Notes: a model not told the origin generated them from the sequence alone. A DNA stretch of 64,000 nucleotides from Oscillospiraceae bacterium (GCA_018385135.1 JAHAWY010000007.1:1-64000); one strand, 5' to 3'. Shown: positions 1-7,375, counted from the first letter of the stretch. A program made the numbers and translations.

Positions 1-123
1 CTTTATCTGTCCTTTTTCTAATCCCAATTCATCTGCTATTTCCTGCCGGGTCATTCCTTTTTCACGCATGGATAAAATCTGCATTTCCAGTTCTTTCATG
101 TGCGTATATTTTCTCTTGGACAT
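1..123 (-). CDS. IS3-family transposase orfA, N-terminal fragment
   Basis: This is the first 41 codons of a protein that runs off the left edge. The residues MTRQEIADELGLEKGQIK form a helix-turn-helix of the IS3 OrfA type, which binds the terminal inverted repeats and normally joins OrfB by programmed frameshifting to make the transposase. The ATG lies 8 bases after a GGGGGG ribosome binding site that is buried in a hairpin. Whether the element is intact cannot be told from this fragment. Confidence 0.6.
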   Translation of the reverse strand, partial: MSKRKYTHMKELEMQILSMREKGMTRQEIADELGLEKGQIK

Positions 124-130
124 AATATTA

Positions 131-162
131 CCCCCCTGATGTAATTATCCTACATCAGGGGG
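131..162 (-). promoter_or_regulatory. Hairpin covering the orfA ribosome binding site
   Basis: A perfect 12-base inverted repeat (132-143 with 151-162, 7-base loop) lies just upstream of orfA. In the minus-strand transcript the 3' arm contains the G-run that serves as the orfA Shine-Dalgarno site. Transcripts entering from outside the element would fold this arm and block translation. Similar sequestering hairpins are known from other IS elements; the effect here is inferred. Confidence 0.55.
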
Positions 163-238
163 TGTTTTGTCTATTGTCCGATTTTACTGGTTCAGTTCAT
201 TTCGGCGCAGGGCTTTTGCATTTAGAATATTGCAACGC

Positions 239-484
239 TTAGAGGTTTTCCTCCAGAGCCTTGATGCACTCTCTGCATACGTTCTTGCCTTTGTAGACTA
301 TTACGTCTCTGGCATTGTCACAAAACACGCAGGCAGGCTGGTACTTGCGAAGAATAATTGAGTCATTATCAACATATATCTCCAAAGAGTCCTTTTCTGC
401 AATGTCGAGGGTACGGCGCAGTTCGATGGGCAAGACTATTCTTCCAAGCTCGTCTACTTTTCTAACTATTCCAGTCGATTTCAT
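239..484 (-). CDS. AbrB/SpoVT-family transcriptional regulator with CxxC...CxxC tail
   Basis: This 81-residue protein has the swapped-hairpin AbrB/SpoVT DNA-binding fold at residues 1-47, with the family core RIVLPIELRRTL at 15-26. Members are transition-state or sporulation regulators that bind DNA as dimers or tetramers. The C-terminal tail carries Cys 52, 55, 70 and 73 (CxxC-x14-CxxC), which suggests a small metal-binding knuckle. It is transcribed divergently from spmA and has its own sigma-A promoter. It is not clearly AbrB or SpoVT itself, so I give no symbol. Confidence 0.85.
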   Translation of the reverse strand: MKSTGIVRKVDELGRIVLPIELRRTLDIAEKDSLEIYVDNDSIILRKYQPACVFCDNARDVIVYKGKNVCRECIKALEENL

Positions 485-562
485 ATGTAGCCCCCCTTTT
501 TCTATGTTTAGGGCACTCAGTCGCCCCGAGTTCTCAGCGGCAGTTACCCTACTCCCGTTATA

Positions 563-590
563 ATTATAACAAATTGTCCATAGAAGTCAA
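563..590 (-). promoter_or_regulatory. Sigma-A promoter of the AbrB-type gene
   Basis: On the minus strand TTGACT (585-590) and TATAAT (563-568) are separated by 16 bases, about 80 bases upstream of the AbrB-type start codon. The surrounding DNA is very AT-rich. Confidence 0.7.
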
Positions 591-668
591 CCATTATTTT
601 CAATTTTTATTAGATTTGCACAATTTTTGTTATTTTCTCACAAATCTACAATGTTGAGGTGAGCAACT

Positions 669-1250
669 ATGATACTCAGTGTGTTTATTTGCGGAATGCT
701 GCTGATTTCAATTTCCTACGCGGCGCTTTCGGGTAATATCTCGCTTCTTTCAACAGCGGCGCTGGAGGGTGCTAAGGACGCTGTTGGACTGTGTCTGTCT
801 CTTTGCGGCACTGTTTGCCTATGGTCGGGCGTGATGGAGCTGATGGCGCGCTCCGGGCTTGCCGATAAGCTCTCCCGCCTGCTAAAGCCCATTTTATGCC
901 GTATTTTTCCAAACGCCGTGCGCGACGAGGAGACAAGCCGCGCTCTTTCGCAGAACGTGAGCGCAAATCTGCTGGGGCTGGGCAACGCCGCGACTCCCGC
1001 AGGCATCCGCGCGGCGCTTGGGATGCAGCGGCAATCCGGCTCGGAGCGCGCCGGCAACGAGCTTTGTCTGCTCGTTGTATTAAATACCGCTTCCATTCAG
1101 CTTATTCCCGCCACAGCCGCTGCGCTTCGCGCTTCGCTGGGGGCAGCCGCTCCCTTTGACATACTACCCGCCGTATGGCTAAGCTCCCTTTGCTCGGTAA
1201 CGGCAGGCATTTTTGCCGCAAGAATGTTTGCGCGTGCCCTAAAAGCATGA
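669..1250 (+). CDS. spmA: Spore maturation protein A (SpmA)
   Basis: This 193-residue integral membrane protein belongs to the nucleoside-recognition (Gate) domain family. The segment LLGLGNAATPAGIRA near residue 104 is the hallmark of SpmA. In Bacillus, SpmA and SpmB are needed for full dehydration of the spore core. The start follows a GAGGTG ribosome binding site by 7 bases. The stop overlaps the spmB start as ATGA, so the two are translationally coupled. No dacB lies beside it, unlike in Bacillus. Confidence 0.9.
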   Translation: MILSVFICGMLLISISYAALSGNISLLSTAALEGAKDAVGLCLSLCGTVCLWSGVMELMARSGLADKLSRLLKPILCRIFPNAVRDEETSRALSQNVSANLLGLGNAATPAGIRAALGMQRQSGSERAGNELCLLVVLNTASIQLIPATAAALRASLGAAAPFDILPAVWLSSLCSVTAGIFAARMFARALKA

Positions 1251-1771
1251 GTCTCATTGCAGAGCTTGCCGTTCCTCTGATACTGTGCTTGACGGTGGTA
1301 TATGCCCTCACTAAGGGCACTGACGTTTTTGCCGCCATGACCAAGGGCGCGGGCGACGGACTTCGTGTTGTCTGGAACATCGCGCCGGCGCTGATCGTTC
1401 TTCTGCCCTGCATTTATATGCTGCGTGCAAGCGGAGTTACCGACGCGCTGGCGGCGCTTTTATCGCGTCCGCTCGCCGCCGTGGGTATACCCGCGGAAAC
1501 CGTTCCGCTAATGCTGCTGCGCCCCTTCAGCGGCAGCGGAGCGCTTGCCGTGGGCGGAGATATTATAAAAAGCTGCGGCGCGGACTCATTTGCCGGACGC
1601 TGCGCCGCCGTTATGCTCGGTTCGACGGAGACCACCTTTTACGTTGTCGCCGTCTATTTTGGCGCGGCACATATTAAAAACAGCCGGTATGCTATCCCCG
1701 CTGCGCTCATAGCCGACTTGACGGGCTTTATTGCCGCCGCCTTTTTCACGCGGCTGCTGTTCGGTACATAA
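1247..1771 (+). CDS. spmB: Spore maturation protein B (SpmB)
   Basis: This 174-residue membrane protein with a nucleoside-recognition domain is the partner of SpmA in spore core dehydration. RPFSGSGALAVGGDI and the segment GSTETTFYVVAVYFGA are typical of SpmB. I chose the ATG at 1247 because it overlaps the spmA stop (ATGA), gives the usual family length and begins with the family-like MSLIAELAVP. An upstream in-frame start at 1175 would lie deep inside spmA. Both genes are probably under a sporulation sigma factor, but I could not define that promoter. Confidence 0.9.
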   Translation: MSLIAELAVPLILCLTVVYALTKGTDVFAAMTKGAGDGLRVVWNIAPALIVLLPCIYMLRASGVTDALAALLSRPLAAVGIPAETVPLMLLRPFSGSGALAVGGDIIKSCGADSFAGRCAAVMLGSTETTFYVVAVYFGAAHIKNSRYAIPAALIADLTGFIAAAFFTRLLFGT

Positions 1772-2082
1772 AAAATCAAAACTGCTGCTTCAATGTAATT
1801 ATGTCCAGCCGAAAGCATTGGTTTTCCAGATTGGGAAACCCGAAGCTTTCCACTTTAGGAGAAGCGGAATAAGAAGCTGAACACTCAGGCAGCAATACCT
1901 GCCAAACCATAAATCTTTGCGGATTTCGGAGTCTCTTTATGCTTTCTCATTACCATAGCTTTGACAGTGCATAGTGACCTCTTAAAATTCGTGCTTTGGC
2001 ACTCAGTGAATGTCAACTTTTATCCAAGTATATACTATAGTATTAAAAATGACAAGCACTGAATGTCAAAACGGCGGTAATT
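1772..2082. other. Gene-free stretch between spmB and the XRE regulator
   Basis: I see no convincing coding region in these 311 bases. A small inverted repeat (1820-1827 with 1833-1840) follows spmB but has no T-run. The 3' part holds the promoter and repeated sites of the next gene. The low GC content and lack of similarity to the flanks suggest a remnant of inserted DNA, which is inference. Confidence 0.5.
2007..2069 (+). promoter_or_regulatory. Direct-repeat operator-like sites and promoter of the XRE gene
   Basis: The 10-mer TGAATGTCAA occurs twice in the same orientation (2007-2016 and 2060-2069), each preceded by GCAC at a slightly different distance. Between them lie GTCAAC (2012-2017), a 17-base gap and TATAGT (2035-2040) as a candidate promoter. 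The latter sits in the perfect palindrome ATACTATAGTAT. This layout would suit autoregulation by the XRE protein encoded just downstream. Confidence 0.45.
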
Positions 2083-2322
2083 ATGTTTATTAATAAAGCA
2101 AGTAGCGGAAAAAATAATCTTTGCGGAGAAAAAGTCGCTTTATTGCGCAAAGAAAAGAATCTGTCGCAAAGGGCATTAGCAGAGAAATTGCAGCTTTTCG
2201 GATTGAATGTTGACAAAAATGCCGTTCAGAGAATAGAAGCCGGTTTGCGCTTTGTTACTGATATAGAATTGGTTGCACTTAAGAATGTTCTTGAAGTCTC
2301 CTATGAAGAATTACTGAGCTGA
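2083..2322 (+). CDS. Small XRE/Cro-CI-type helix-turn-helix regulator
   Basis: The protein has 79 residues and is a single HTH_3 domain. The helices KVALLRKEKNLSQRALAEKL (about 18-37) and DKNAVQRIEAGLRFVTDIEL are typical of Cro/CI repressors. It has no partner gene of toxin, antitoxin or phage type nearby. Codon use is clearly more AT-rich than in the flanking spmAB and argS genes, which hints at horizontal origin. The target is unknown; the repeated sites directly upstream make autoregulation likely. Confidence 0.8.
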   Translation: MFINKASSGKNNLCGEKVALLRKEKNLSQRALAEKLQLFGLNVDKNAVQRIEAGLRFVTDIELVALKNVLEVSYEELLS

Positions 2323-2397
2323 AAAATCGGATTGCACCGCAGAAAAACGCTGATTCCCCAAAGACGGAATATGCAATGGCGAAGAAAAATGACCAAC

Positions 2398-2436
2398 AGT
2401 TAAGCCCACCGCTCAAGTTGAGTGGTGGGCTTAACT
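2398..2436. terminator. Strong hairpin between convergent XRE and argS genes
   Basis: A 13-base perfect stem (2398-2410 with 2424-2436) is extended by further pairing in the loop, so almost 40 bases are palindromic. It lies between the convergent ends of the XRE gene and argS. Neither side has a long T-run directly after the stem, so it may be a weak bidirectional terminator or a repeat element. Confidence 0.5.
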
Positions 2437-2470
2437 TAATGACATTGACCGCAGGGTCGGGGATTATGTG

Positions 2471-4162
2471 TTACATTTTCTCCGGCGCCGTTACGCCGAT
2501 TATCGAAAGAGCGTTGGCAATAACGCTTCTTGTGCAGTCGCACAGGGCAAGTCTCGCACTGAGCAGCTCCGGCTCAGCGTCCTTGATGCGGCAGGCGTTA
2601 TAGAACCTGTGGAAGCGCGCTGCAAGCTCGGTTACATAGCGGTTGATACGCGACGGGTCGTAGTCGCGCGCGGCAAGGCGTATTTCGTCCGTGTACTGCG
2701 CAAGCTGCTTTATAAGCTCGCGCTCCTGCGGCTCTCTGAGCAGGGCGGCGGAAACGCTGCCGTCGGGCTTGTGACCTTCCTCGGCAAGAGCGGCGAGAAG
2801 CGAGCAGATGCGCGCGTGCGCATACTGAACGTAATAAACGGGGTTCTCGCTGTCCTGACGGATGGCGAGGTCGAGGTCAAATTCAAGGTGTGTATCGGGC
2901 TTTGCGTTAAAGAAGAAGCGGCAGGCATCTACGCCGATCTCGTCCATAAGGTCGTTGAGAGTGAGCGCCTTGCCCGTGCGCTTGGAAACCTTGACGATCT
3001 CGTTGCCTCGGACGAGACGTACCATCTGCATGATGAGAAAGTCAAGCTTCTTGTCCTCAAGTCCAAGCTCCGGAGCTGTCATGGAGGCGGCAAAGCGGAT
3101 GGCATGACCATGGTGGTCAGCTCCCCAAACATCAATTACGCGGTCAAAGCCGCGCTCGATGAATTTGTTGCGGTGATAGGCTATGTCAACGGCATAGTAG
3201 GTGTAAAAGCCATTGGCGCGGCGCAAAACCTCGTCCTTGTCAGCGCCGAATTCGGTGTTTTTAAGCCAGATAGCGCCGTCTTTTTCGTAGGTGTGACCCG
3301 CGTTTTCGAGGAGCTTTACCGTTTCGGCAACATAGCCGCTTTCATGCAGGCTGCTCTCCAAAAACCATTTGTCAAAGCTGATACGATAGCGCTCAAGGTG
3401 CTTTTCCATCAGAGCAATGTTATGCGGCAGACCAAACTCTACAAATGCTTTACAGCGTTCGGCACTGTCCATATCGAGATATTTATCACCGTCACGCTCG
3501 TGGATAAGGCGGGCAAGCTCTTTGATATCGTCTCCGTGGTAGCCGTTATCGGGAAATTCAACTGCGTCCTCGCCCTTAATAAGCTGAAGATAGCGCGCCT
3601 CAATGGATTTGCCGAACAAATCGACCTGATTGCCCGCGTCGTTAACGTAAAACTCGCGCCATACGTCATATCCGGCGCGCTGCATAACGCTTGCCAGAGC
3701 ATCGCCTAATACGCCGCCGCGCGCGTTGCCTATGGTCATAGGTCCGGTGGGGTTGGCAGAGACAAACTCAACCATAACCTTCTCGCCCTTGCCTTCATCG
3801 CAGCTACCGTAGCTGCCGCCCTCGCGCATTATCGAAGCGAGAACCTCACCGTACCATTTGTCCGACAGACGAAGGTTGATGAAGCCCGGACCGGCTATTT
3901 CCGCCTTTTCAAAAAAGCTGCCCTCAAGCTCAAGATGGGAAAGCAAAGCCTCCGCTATTTTGCGAGGCTGCATACCCAGCGCCTTGGCGCTTGCCATTGC
4001 GTGGTTCGCCGCATAGTCGCCGTTTGCGCTGTCTTTGGGAATTTCGACCTTGCCGGAGCCAAGCCCCCCCTCAGGCAGTTCGCCCGCGCTTACCGCCGCG
4101 GCATACGCTTTTCCGATAAGCTCATCAATGGAGCGCTTCGCATCTTCGATCAAATTTGCCAT
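2471..4162 (-). CDS. argS: Arginine--tRNA ligase
   Basis: This 563-residue class I aminoacyl-tRNA synthetase charges tRNA-Arg. The N-terminal additional domain spans about 1-110. The HIGH-type signature is the variant ANPTGPMTIGNARGG at 136-150. The KMSKS-type loop is KVSKRTGK at 391-398, and the C-terminal DALR anticodon-binding domain follows residue 440. The family length is normal. Its start overlaps the end of the DUF1934 gene by 13 bases, so it is the last gene of the murI-DUF1934-argS unit. Confidence 0.97.
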   Translation of the reverse strand: MANLIEDAKRSIDELIGKAYAAAVSAGELPEGGLGSGKVEIPKDSANGDYAANHAMASAKALGMQPRKIAEALLSHLELEGSFFEKAEIAGPGFINLRLSDKWYGEVLASIMREGGSYGSCDEGKGEKVMVEFVSANPTGPMTIGNARGGVLGDALASVMQRAGYDVWREFYVNDAGNQVDLFGKSIEARYLQLIKGEDAVEFPDNGYHGDDIKELARLIHERDGDKYLDMDSAERCKAFVEFGLPHNIALMEKHLERYRISFDKWFLESSLHESGYVAETVKLLENAGHTYEKDGAIWLKNTEFGADKDEVLRRANGFYTYYAVDIAYHRNKFIERGFDRVIDVWGADHHGHAIRFAASMTAPELGLEDKKLDFLIMQMVRLVRGNEIVKVSKRTGKALTLNDLMDEIGVDACRFFFNAKPDTHLEFDLDLAIRQDSENPVYYVQYAHARICSLLAALAEEGHKPDGSVSAALLREPQERELIKQLAQYTDEIRLAARDYDPSRINRYVTELAARFHRFYNACRIKDAEPELLSARLALCDCTRSVIANALSIIGVTAPEKM

Positions 4163-4599
4163 TTCACATCATCCTTCTGCTCTCGTACGTTTATCTTGAA
4201 CATATTTCTTCCTACGATTGAATGCTGAAAATCGACAACGTAATCAATTTCCATATCGCCGCCGTTTTCATTCAGGTCAATCGATATGCTTTTGGTATTA
4301 ACACCCATTGTGGTCGCGCCGAAGGGTGTTTCATAGAGAAAGTTATGCTTTTTTCCCTCCTCAAACACCATACGGCTGTTGAGCTTGCCCTCGCGGGTCA
4401 TAATCACGCCCAAGGGACTAATTTCAAAGGAGGTTTTCGTTCCCTCCATGCCGGTAAGCTCACTTTCCATATATGAGAAGCTGCCCTGCCCGTTTTGGAA
4501 CTCAAATACGCCGTCGGTCACAAATTCGACGCCGTTTTGTTCACCGTCGGGGTCAAGCTGGAGTCCCTTTATGGATATCATCACATTTTTCATAGTCAC
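4150..4599 (-). CDS. DUF1934 family beta-barrel protein (YwiB-like)
   Basis: The protein has 149 residues and matches the DUF1934 family, a calycin-like small beta-barrel found beside argS in many Firmicutes (YwiB in Bacillus). The repeating beta-strand pattern with FEFQNGQGSFSY, TSFEISPLGVIMTREGK and the ending DYVVDFQHSIVGRNMFKINV are recognisable. The function is unknown. The 13-base overlap with argS shows translational coupling and supports the conserved pairing. Confidence 0.85.
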   Translation of the reverse strand: MTMKNVMISIKGLQLDPDGEQNGVEFVTDGVFEFQNGQGSFSYMESELTGMEGTKTSFEISPLGVIMTREGKLNSRMVFEEGKKHNFLYETPFGATTMGVNTKSISIDLNENGGDMEIDYVVDFQHSIVGRNMFKINVREQKDDVKWQI

Positions 4600-4688
4600 C
4601 TATTTCTCCTCAGCAGCGCAGGCAAGCGCTGCGGCACCGGTGTCCTCTTGCATCCGGGGTGGTATTATATTATATATTCCGCGCCTTG

Positions 4689-5501
4689 TCAAAGGATTAA
4701 AGGCTCAATGCGTGTCAATTGCGAGGAAATGTCGTTCTTTAGCATGAGCCTTGCGGAGGCGGCAAAGGCTTCTTCGTCTCCCGTGGTGTTATAGGATATG
4801 CCACCGTTTCCCTTCTCTGCTGTCATGCCGCGCGCAACAAGCATACACTTAACGCTGCGCGCCGCGGCTGCGCTTGAGCTTATGAGCGTGACGCCGCTGC
4901 CCATATATTCGCTGATAACATCAGAGAGCATGGGGTAGTGCGTACAGCCCAGAATAACGGTGTCCACCCCCGCCGATTTCAGCAGCGGCAGATATTCGGA
5001 GACCGCCTGACGAACGCGCTCGTCGTTCTTATCTATAATCCCTTCCTCGACCATGCTTGCAAATTTCGGGCAAGCCTGTACCGTAATCTCAAGCTCACCG
5101 GAGGCGTTGGCAAGTGCGCGCTGAAACGCGCCCGACTGCACGCAGGCACGGGTTGCCAGAAGCCCTATCTTTTTATTCCTGGTTGCCGTGACCGCTTCCT
5201 TGACCGCCGGCTCTACAACGCCGATCACCGGCACGGGACTTTCCTTTTTCAGCACATCAAGCGCGTTTGAGGTCGCCGTACCGCAGGCAACAAACACCGC
5301 TTTGACCTTCCGCTCAAGCAAAAAGCTCAGATCCCAGCGCGAGAGTCGCACGATCTCCTCGTGGCTTCGCTCACCGTAGGGCATATTATGGGAGTCGCCC
5401 AGATATATGATGTTTTCATCGGGCATAAGCTTCATCAGCTCATGCGTCGCTGTTAATCCGCCGAGTCCGGAGTCGAAAACTCCTATCGCTCTGTTATCCA
5501 T
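4689..5501 (-). CDS. murI: Glutamate racemase
   Basis: The enzyme converts L-glutamate to D-glutamate for peptidoglycan. The two-cysteine mechanism is visible: IGVFDSGLGGLT at the N terminus with the catalytic Asp, the first Cys in VFVACGTATSNA, and the second in ILGCTHYP followed by its His. I place the start at the ATG at 5501, giving 270 residues, because GGAAG precedes it and MDNRAIGVFD fits the family. A TTG at 5531 would add ten residues. It is the first gene of the unit. Confidence 0.95.
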   Translation of the reverse strand: MDNRAIGVFDSGLGGLTATHELMKLMPDENIIYLGDSHNMPYGERSHEEIVRLSRWDLSFLLERKVKAVFVACGTATSNALDVLKKESPVPVIGVVEPAVKEAVTATRNKKIGLLATRACVQSGAFQRALANASGELEITVQACPKFASMVEEGIIDKNDERVRQAVSEYLPLLKSAGVDTVILGCTHYPMLSDVISEYMGSGVTLISSSAAAARSVKCMLVARGMTAEKGNGGISYNTTGDEEAFAASARLMLKNDISSQLTRIEPLIL

Positions 5502-5564
5502 TTTTGCTTCCATTTCCTTAGCCTTTTTCAAGCGTTACGGTTCAGCACGCCGTTACGCCGTATT

Positions 5565-5593
5565 ATAATATCGCTAAATGCCTAACTTTTCAA
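5565..5593 (-). promoter_or_regulatory. Sigma-A promoter of murI-DUF1934-argS
   Basis: On the minus strand TTGAAA (5588-5593) and TATTAT (5565-5570) are 17 bases apart, about 65 bases before the murI ATG. Confidence 0.65.
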
Positions 5594-5710
5594 GGAAAAG
5601 CCGCGTTTTCTTTAAATTTATGTTTTCCGCCGTGAGAAATATTCACGCTTTTTGCTTTGACACTCAGACATATTTTACCTATAAAAGCAGTGGAATTTTA
5701 CTCTTGCTTT

Positions 5711-5719
5711 TGATATAAT
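5711..5719 (+). promoter_or_regulatory. Extended -10 promoter of the 135-residue protein gene
   Basis: TGATATAAT (5711-5719) is a perfect extended -10 element (TGnTATAAT). No good -35 lies 16-18 bases upstream, as is common for extended -10 promoters. It would give a leader of about 85 bases before the strong AAAGGAGG site of the gene at 5813. Confidence 0.6.
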
Positions 5720-5812
5720 ATTGTGAGAGTATATTGGTCGATCAATCCATCGACTATTAAGAGCGGTCAGCTTGTCAACCCCATACAGGTCCTGCTTTGA
5801 AAGGAGGCCGTC

Positions 5813-6220
5813 ATGAATATTCAGCTTAGCCAGAAGGAGTTTCGCCATCTCTTGGATTTGGTCTATATCGGCAACTGGATCTTAAACTCCACCCGAGGAT
5901 TGGATCGCTTTGAGGCATATGACGAGCTTCAGGAAAAAATCTTCACCTATGCTCTGCAAAACAATATGCCGGAGCTTACTCAGCATTTCATGGGGCATAT
6001 TTTCCCCTCTCAGGCATACGAGGAGGGCGGTATCCACGAGGCCATCGCCGACTACGAGGACGCCGTTTTCTTCGATATTCTTGCCGAGGAGCTGGCGCGG
6101 CGCGATATGAGCGAGGAGCATCTCAACCCCGACGATCTTAACGAGCTTTCCGCTCGTATGGACAGCTATATGAACGAGTTCGAGCTAAACGGCATCGAAA
6201 ATATTTCTCTGAATAACTGA
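5813..6220 (+). CDS. Conserved-looking acidic protein of unknown function
   Basis: I do not recognise this 135-residue protein. It is soluble, strongly acidic and predicted to be nearly all helical, with no signal peptide, membrane segment or Cys pair. The motif-like part is FAYDEL/TQHFMGHIFPSQ then a Glu/Asp-rich region around residues 80-110 (YEEGGIHEAIADYEDAVFF). Translation signals are excellent (GAAAGGAGG, 7 bases before ATG). It is monocistronic, with its own extended -10 promoter and a terminator hairpin that ends at the spoVAC ribosome binding site. Confidence 0.75.
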   Translation: MNIQLSQKEFRHLLDLVYIGNWILNSTRGLDRFEAYDELQEKIFTYALQNNMPELTQHFMGHIFPSQAYEEGGIHEAIADYEDAVFFDILAEELARRDMSEEHLNPDDLNELSARMDSYMNEFELNGIENISLNN

Positions 6221-6238
6221 GCACTTTTTGTAATAATC

Positions 6239-6288
6239 CACCTCTTTCTACGGATAATAGCATTGTCTGTATGAAAGAGGTGTTTTTT
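6239..6288 (+). terminator. Terminator hairpin overlapping the spoVAC ribosome binding site
   Basis: CACCTCTTTC (6239-6248) pairs perfectly with GAAAGAGGTG (6273-6282), followed by six T residues and then the spoVAC ATG at 6289. The hairpin is a good intrinsic terminator for the upstream gene. The same 3' arm is the AAGAGGTG Shine-Dalgarno sequence of spoVAC, so readthrough transcripts would have this site closed. Confidence 0.7.
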
Positions 6289-6744
6289 ATGGGCTGGTTT
6301 AATATGAGCAAGCAGGAGTATGGCGATTTTGTAAATCAGCGCTCGCCCTCCTCAAAGCTTCTTCCCGATACGCTTGCCGCCTTTGCAATCGGCGGACTTA
6401 TCTGCTGCGTTGGTCAGGCGCTTTTACTTTTGTACCAGAGTCTGGGTATGCCCAAAGAGCTTGCAATGACGCTGGAGAGTGCTACGCTTGTTTTTCTGGG
6501 CGCTTTGCTGACAGGCTTGGGTGTTTATGGCAGGCTCGCAAAAGTCGGCGGTGCGGGCACGCTCGTCCCCATAACGGGCTTTGCAAACTCTGTTGTATCC
6601 CCCGCGCTGGAGTTTAAAACCGAGGGCTTTGTTACGGGAACCGGCGCAAAAATGTTCGTTATCGCCGGACCTGTTATTGTTTACGGCATTTCGGCAAGCG
6701 TTATTTACGGCGTAATCTATTGGCTTATCGAAACGGTGCTTTAG
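6289..6744 (+). CDS. spoVAC: Stage V sporulation protein AC (SpoVAC)
   Basis: This 151-residue membrane protein of the SpoVAC/SpoVAEB family helps form the channel that moves dipicolinic acid across the inner spore membrane. The segments AFAIGGLICCVGQALL, GALLTGLGVYGRLAKVGGAGTLVPITGFANS and SPALEFKTEG are diagnostic. I chose the ATG at 6289 because AAGAGGTG precedes it by 6 bases; an ATG at 6271 lies inside the hairpin. spoVAD and spoVAE, its usual neighbours, are absent, so it stands alone here. Confidence 0.92.
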   Translation: MGWFNMSKQEYGDFVNQRSPSSKLLPDTLAAFAIGGLICCVGQALLLLYQSLGMPKELAMTLESATLVFLGALLTGLGVYGRLAKVGGAGTLVPITGFANSVVSPALEFKTEGFVTGTGAKMFVIAGPVIVYGISASVIYGVIYWLIETVL

Positions 6745-6767
6745 CGTTTTCGCGGGGCTAATATGCA

Positions 6768-6796
6768 TTGATTGGTTTTCCTCTGCGTGCTATAAT
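6768..6796 (+). promoter_or_regulatory. Sigma-A promoter of the ybaK-type gene
   Basis: TTGATT (6768-6773), a 17-base spacer and TATAAT (6791-6796) lie about 50 bases before the ATG at 6846, whose GAGGTGG site starts at 6832. Confidence 0.75.
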
Positions 6797-6845
6797 AGCC
6801 GCAAACAGGCTGTTATTCTTCCGCAATAAGCGAGGTGGTTTGCGC

Positions 6846-7316
6846 ATGGAGGAAAAGACAAACGTGATGCGCCTTTTGGATAAAAGCAATATTCCCTACA
6901 CGCCGCACAGCTATGCGGACACAGCGGCTCTCAGCGGCGAGGAGGTAGCGGCGGCGCTAGGTCAAAACCCCGACACGGTGTTTAAAACTCTTGTCACCGT
7001 CGGCAAAACGGGGACGCACTATGTTTTCCTTGTACCCGTTTGCCGCGAGCTTGATTTGAAAAAAGCCGCTGAATGCGTTGGCGAAAAGAAAATTGAGATG
7101 ATAAAATCCAAGGAGCTTTTGCCGCTGACCGGTTATATCCACGGCGGCTGCTCACCTATCGGCATGAAAAAGCGCTTTCGCACCGTCATTGATGAAAGTG
7201 CGCTGCTGCATGAGCGAATTCTCTTCAGCGCAGGAAAAATCGGCTATCAAGTCGAGCTAAGGCTCTCTGACCTTGGAAAAGCGATATCCTTCGAGCTTTG
7301 CGACATTGCCGAATAA
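6846..7316 (+). CDS. ybaK: Cys-tRNA(Pro)/Cys-tRNA(Cys) deacylase, YbaK/EbsC family
   Basis: This 156-residue protein of the YbaK subgroup hydrolyses mischarged Cys-tRNA(Pro). The family features are PYTPHSYADTAALSGEEVAAALG, VFKTLVT near residue 45 with the conserved Lys, and KKAAECVGEKKIEM followed by GYIHGGCSPIGMKK, the conserved GG-SPIG loop. I start at 6846 because GAGGTGG precedes it; a longer frame would begin inside the -35 box. It is monocistronic, ending at a bidirectional terminator. Confidence 0.9.
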   Translation: MEEKTNVMRLLDKSNIPYTPHSYADTAALSGEEVAAALGQNPDTVFKTLVTVGKTGTHYVFLVPVCRELDLKKAAECVGEKKIEMIKSKELLPLTGYIHGGCSPIGMKKRFRTVIDESALLHERILFSAGKIGYQVELRLSDLGKAISFELCDIAE

Positions 7317-7375
7317 GCCGGGGAAAGAGCTTTCGCGCTTTATACGCCGCAGTTGGATTATAGTCACTTTCATGT

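Larger units (their letters stand above)
1..199 (-). mobile_element. IS3-family insertion sequence, partial (orfA end)
   Basis: The window begins inside an insertion sequence. It holds the 5' part of a helix-turn-helix orfA on the minus strand. The outer end at about 199, read inward, begins TGAACTGAACCAG, which resembles the TGA-type terminal repeats of clostridial IS3-family elements. The other end and the transposase (orfB) lie outside the window, so the exact family, the repeat length and any target-site duplication cannot be verified here. Confidence 0.6.

Noticed and set aside
2468..3709. 413-residue plus-strand frame
   Set aside because: It lies opposite argS, whose motifs are clear.
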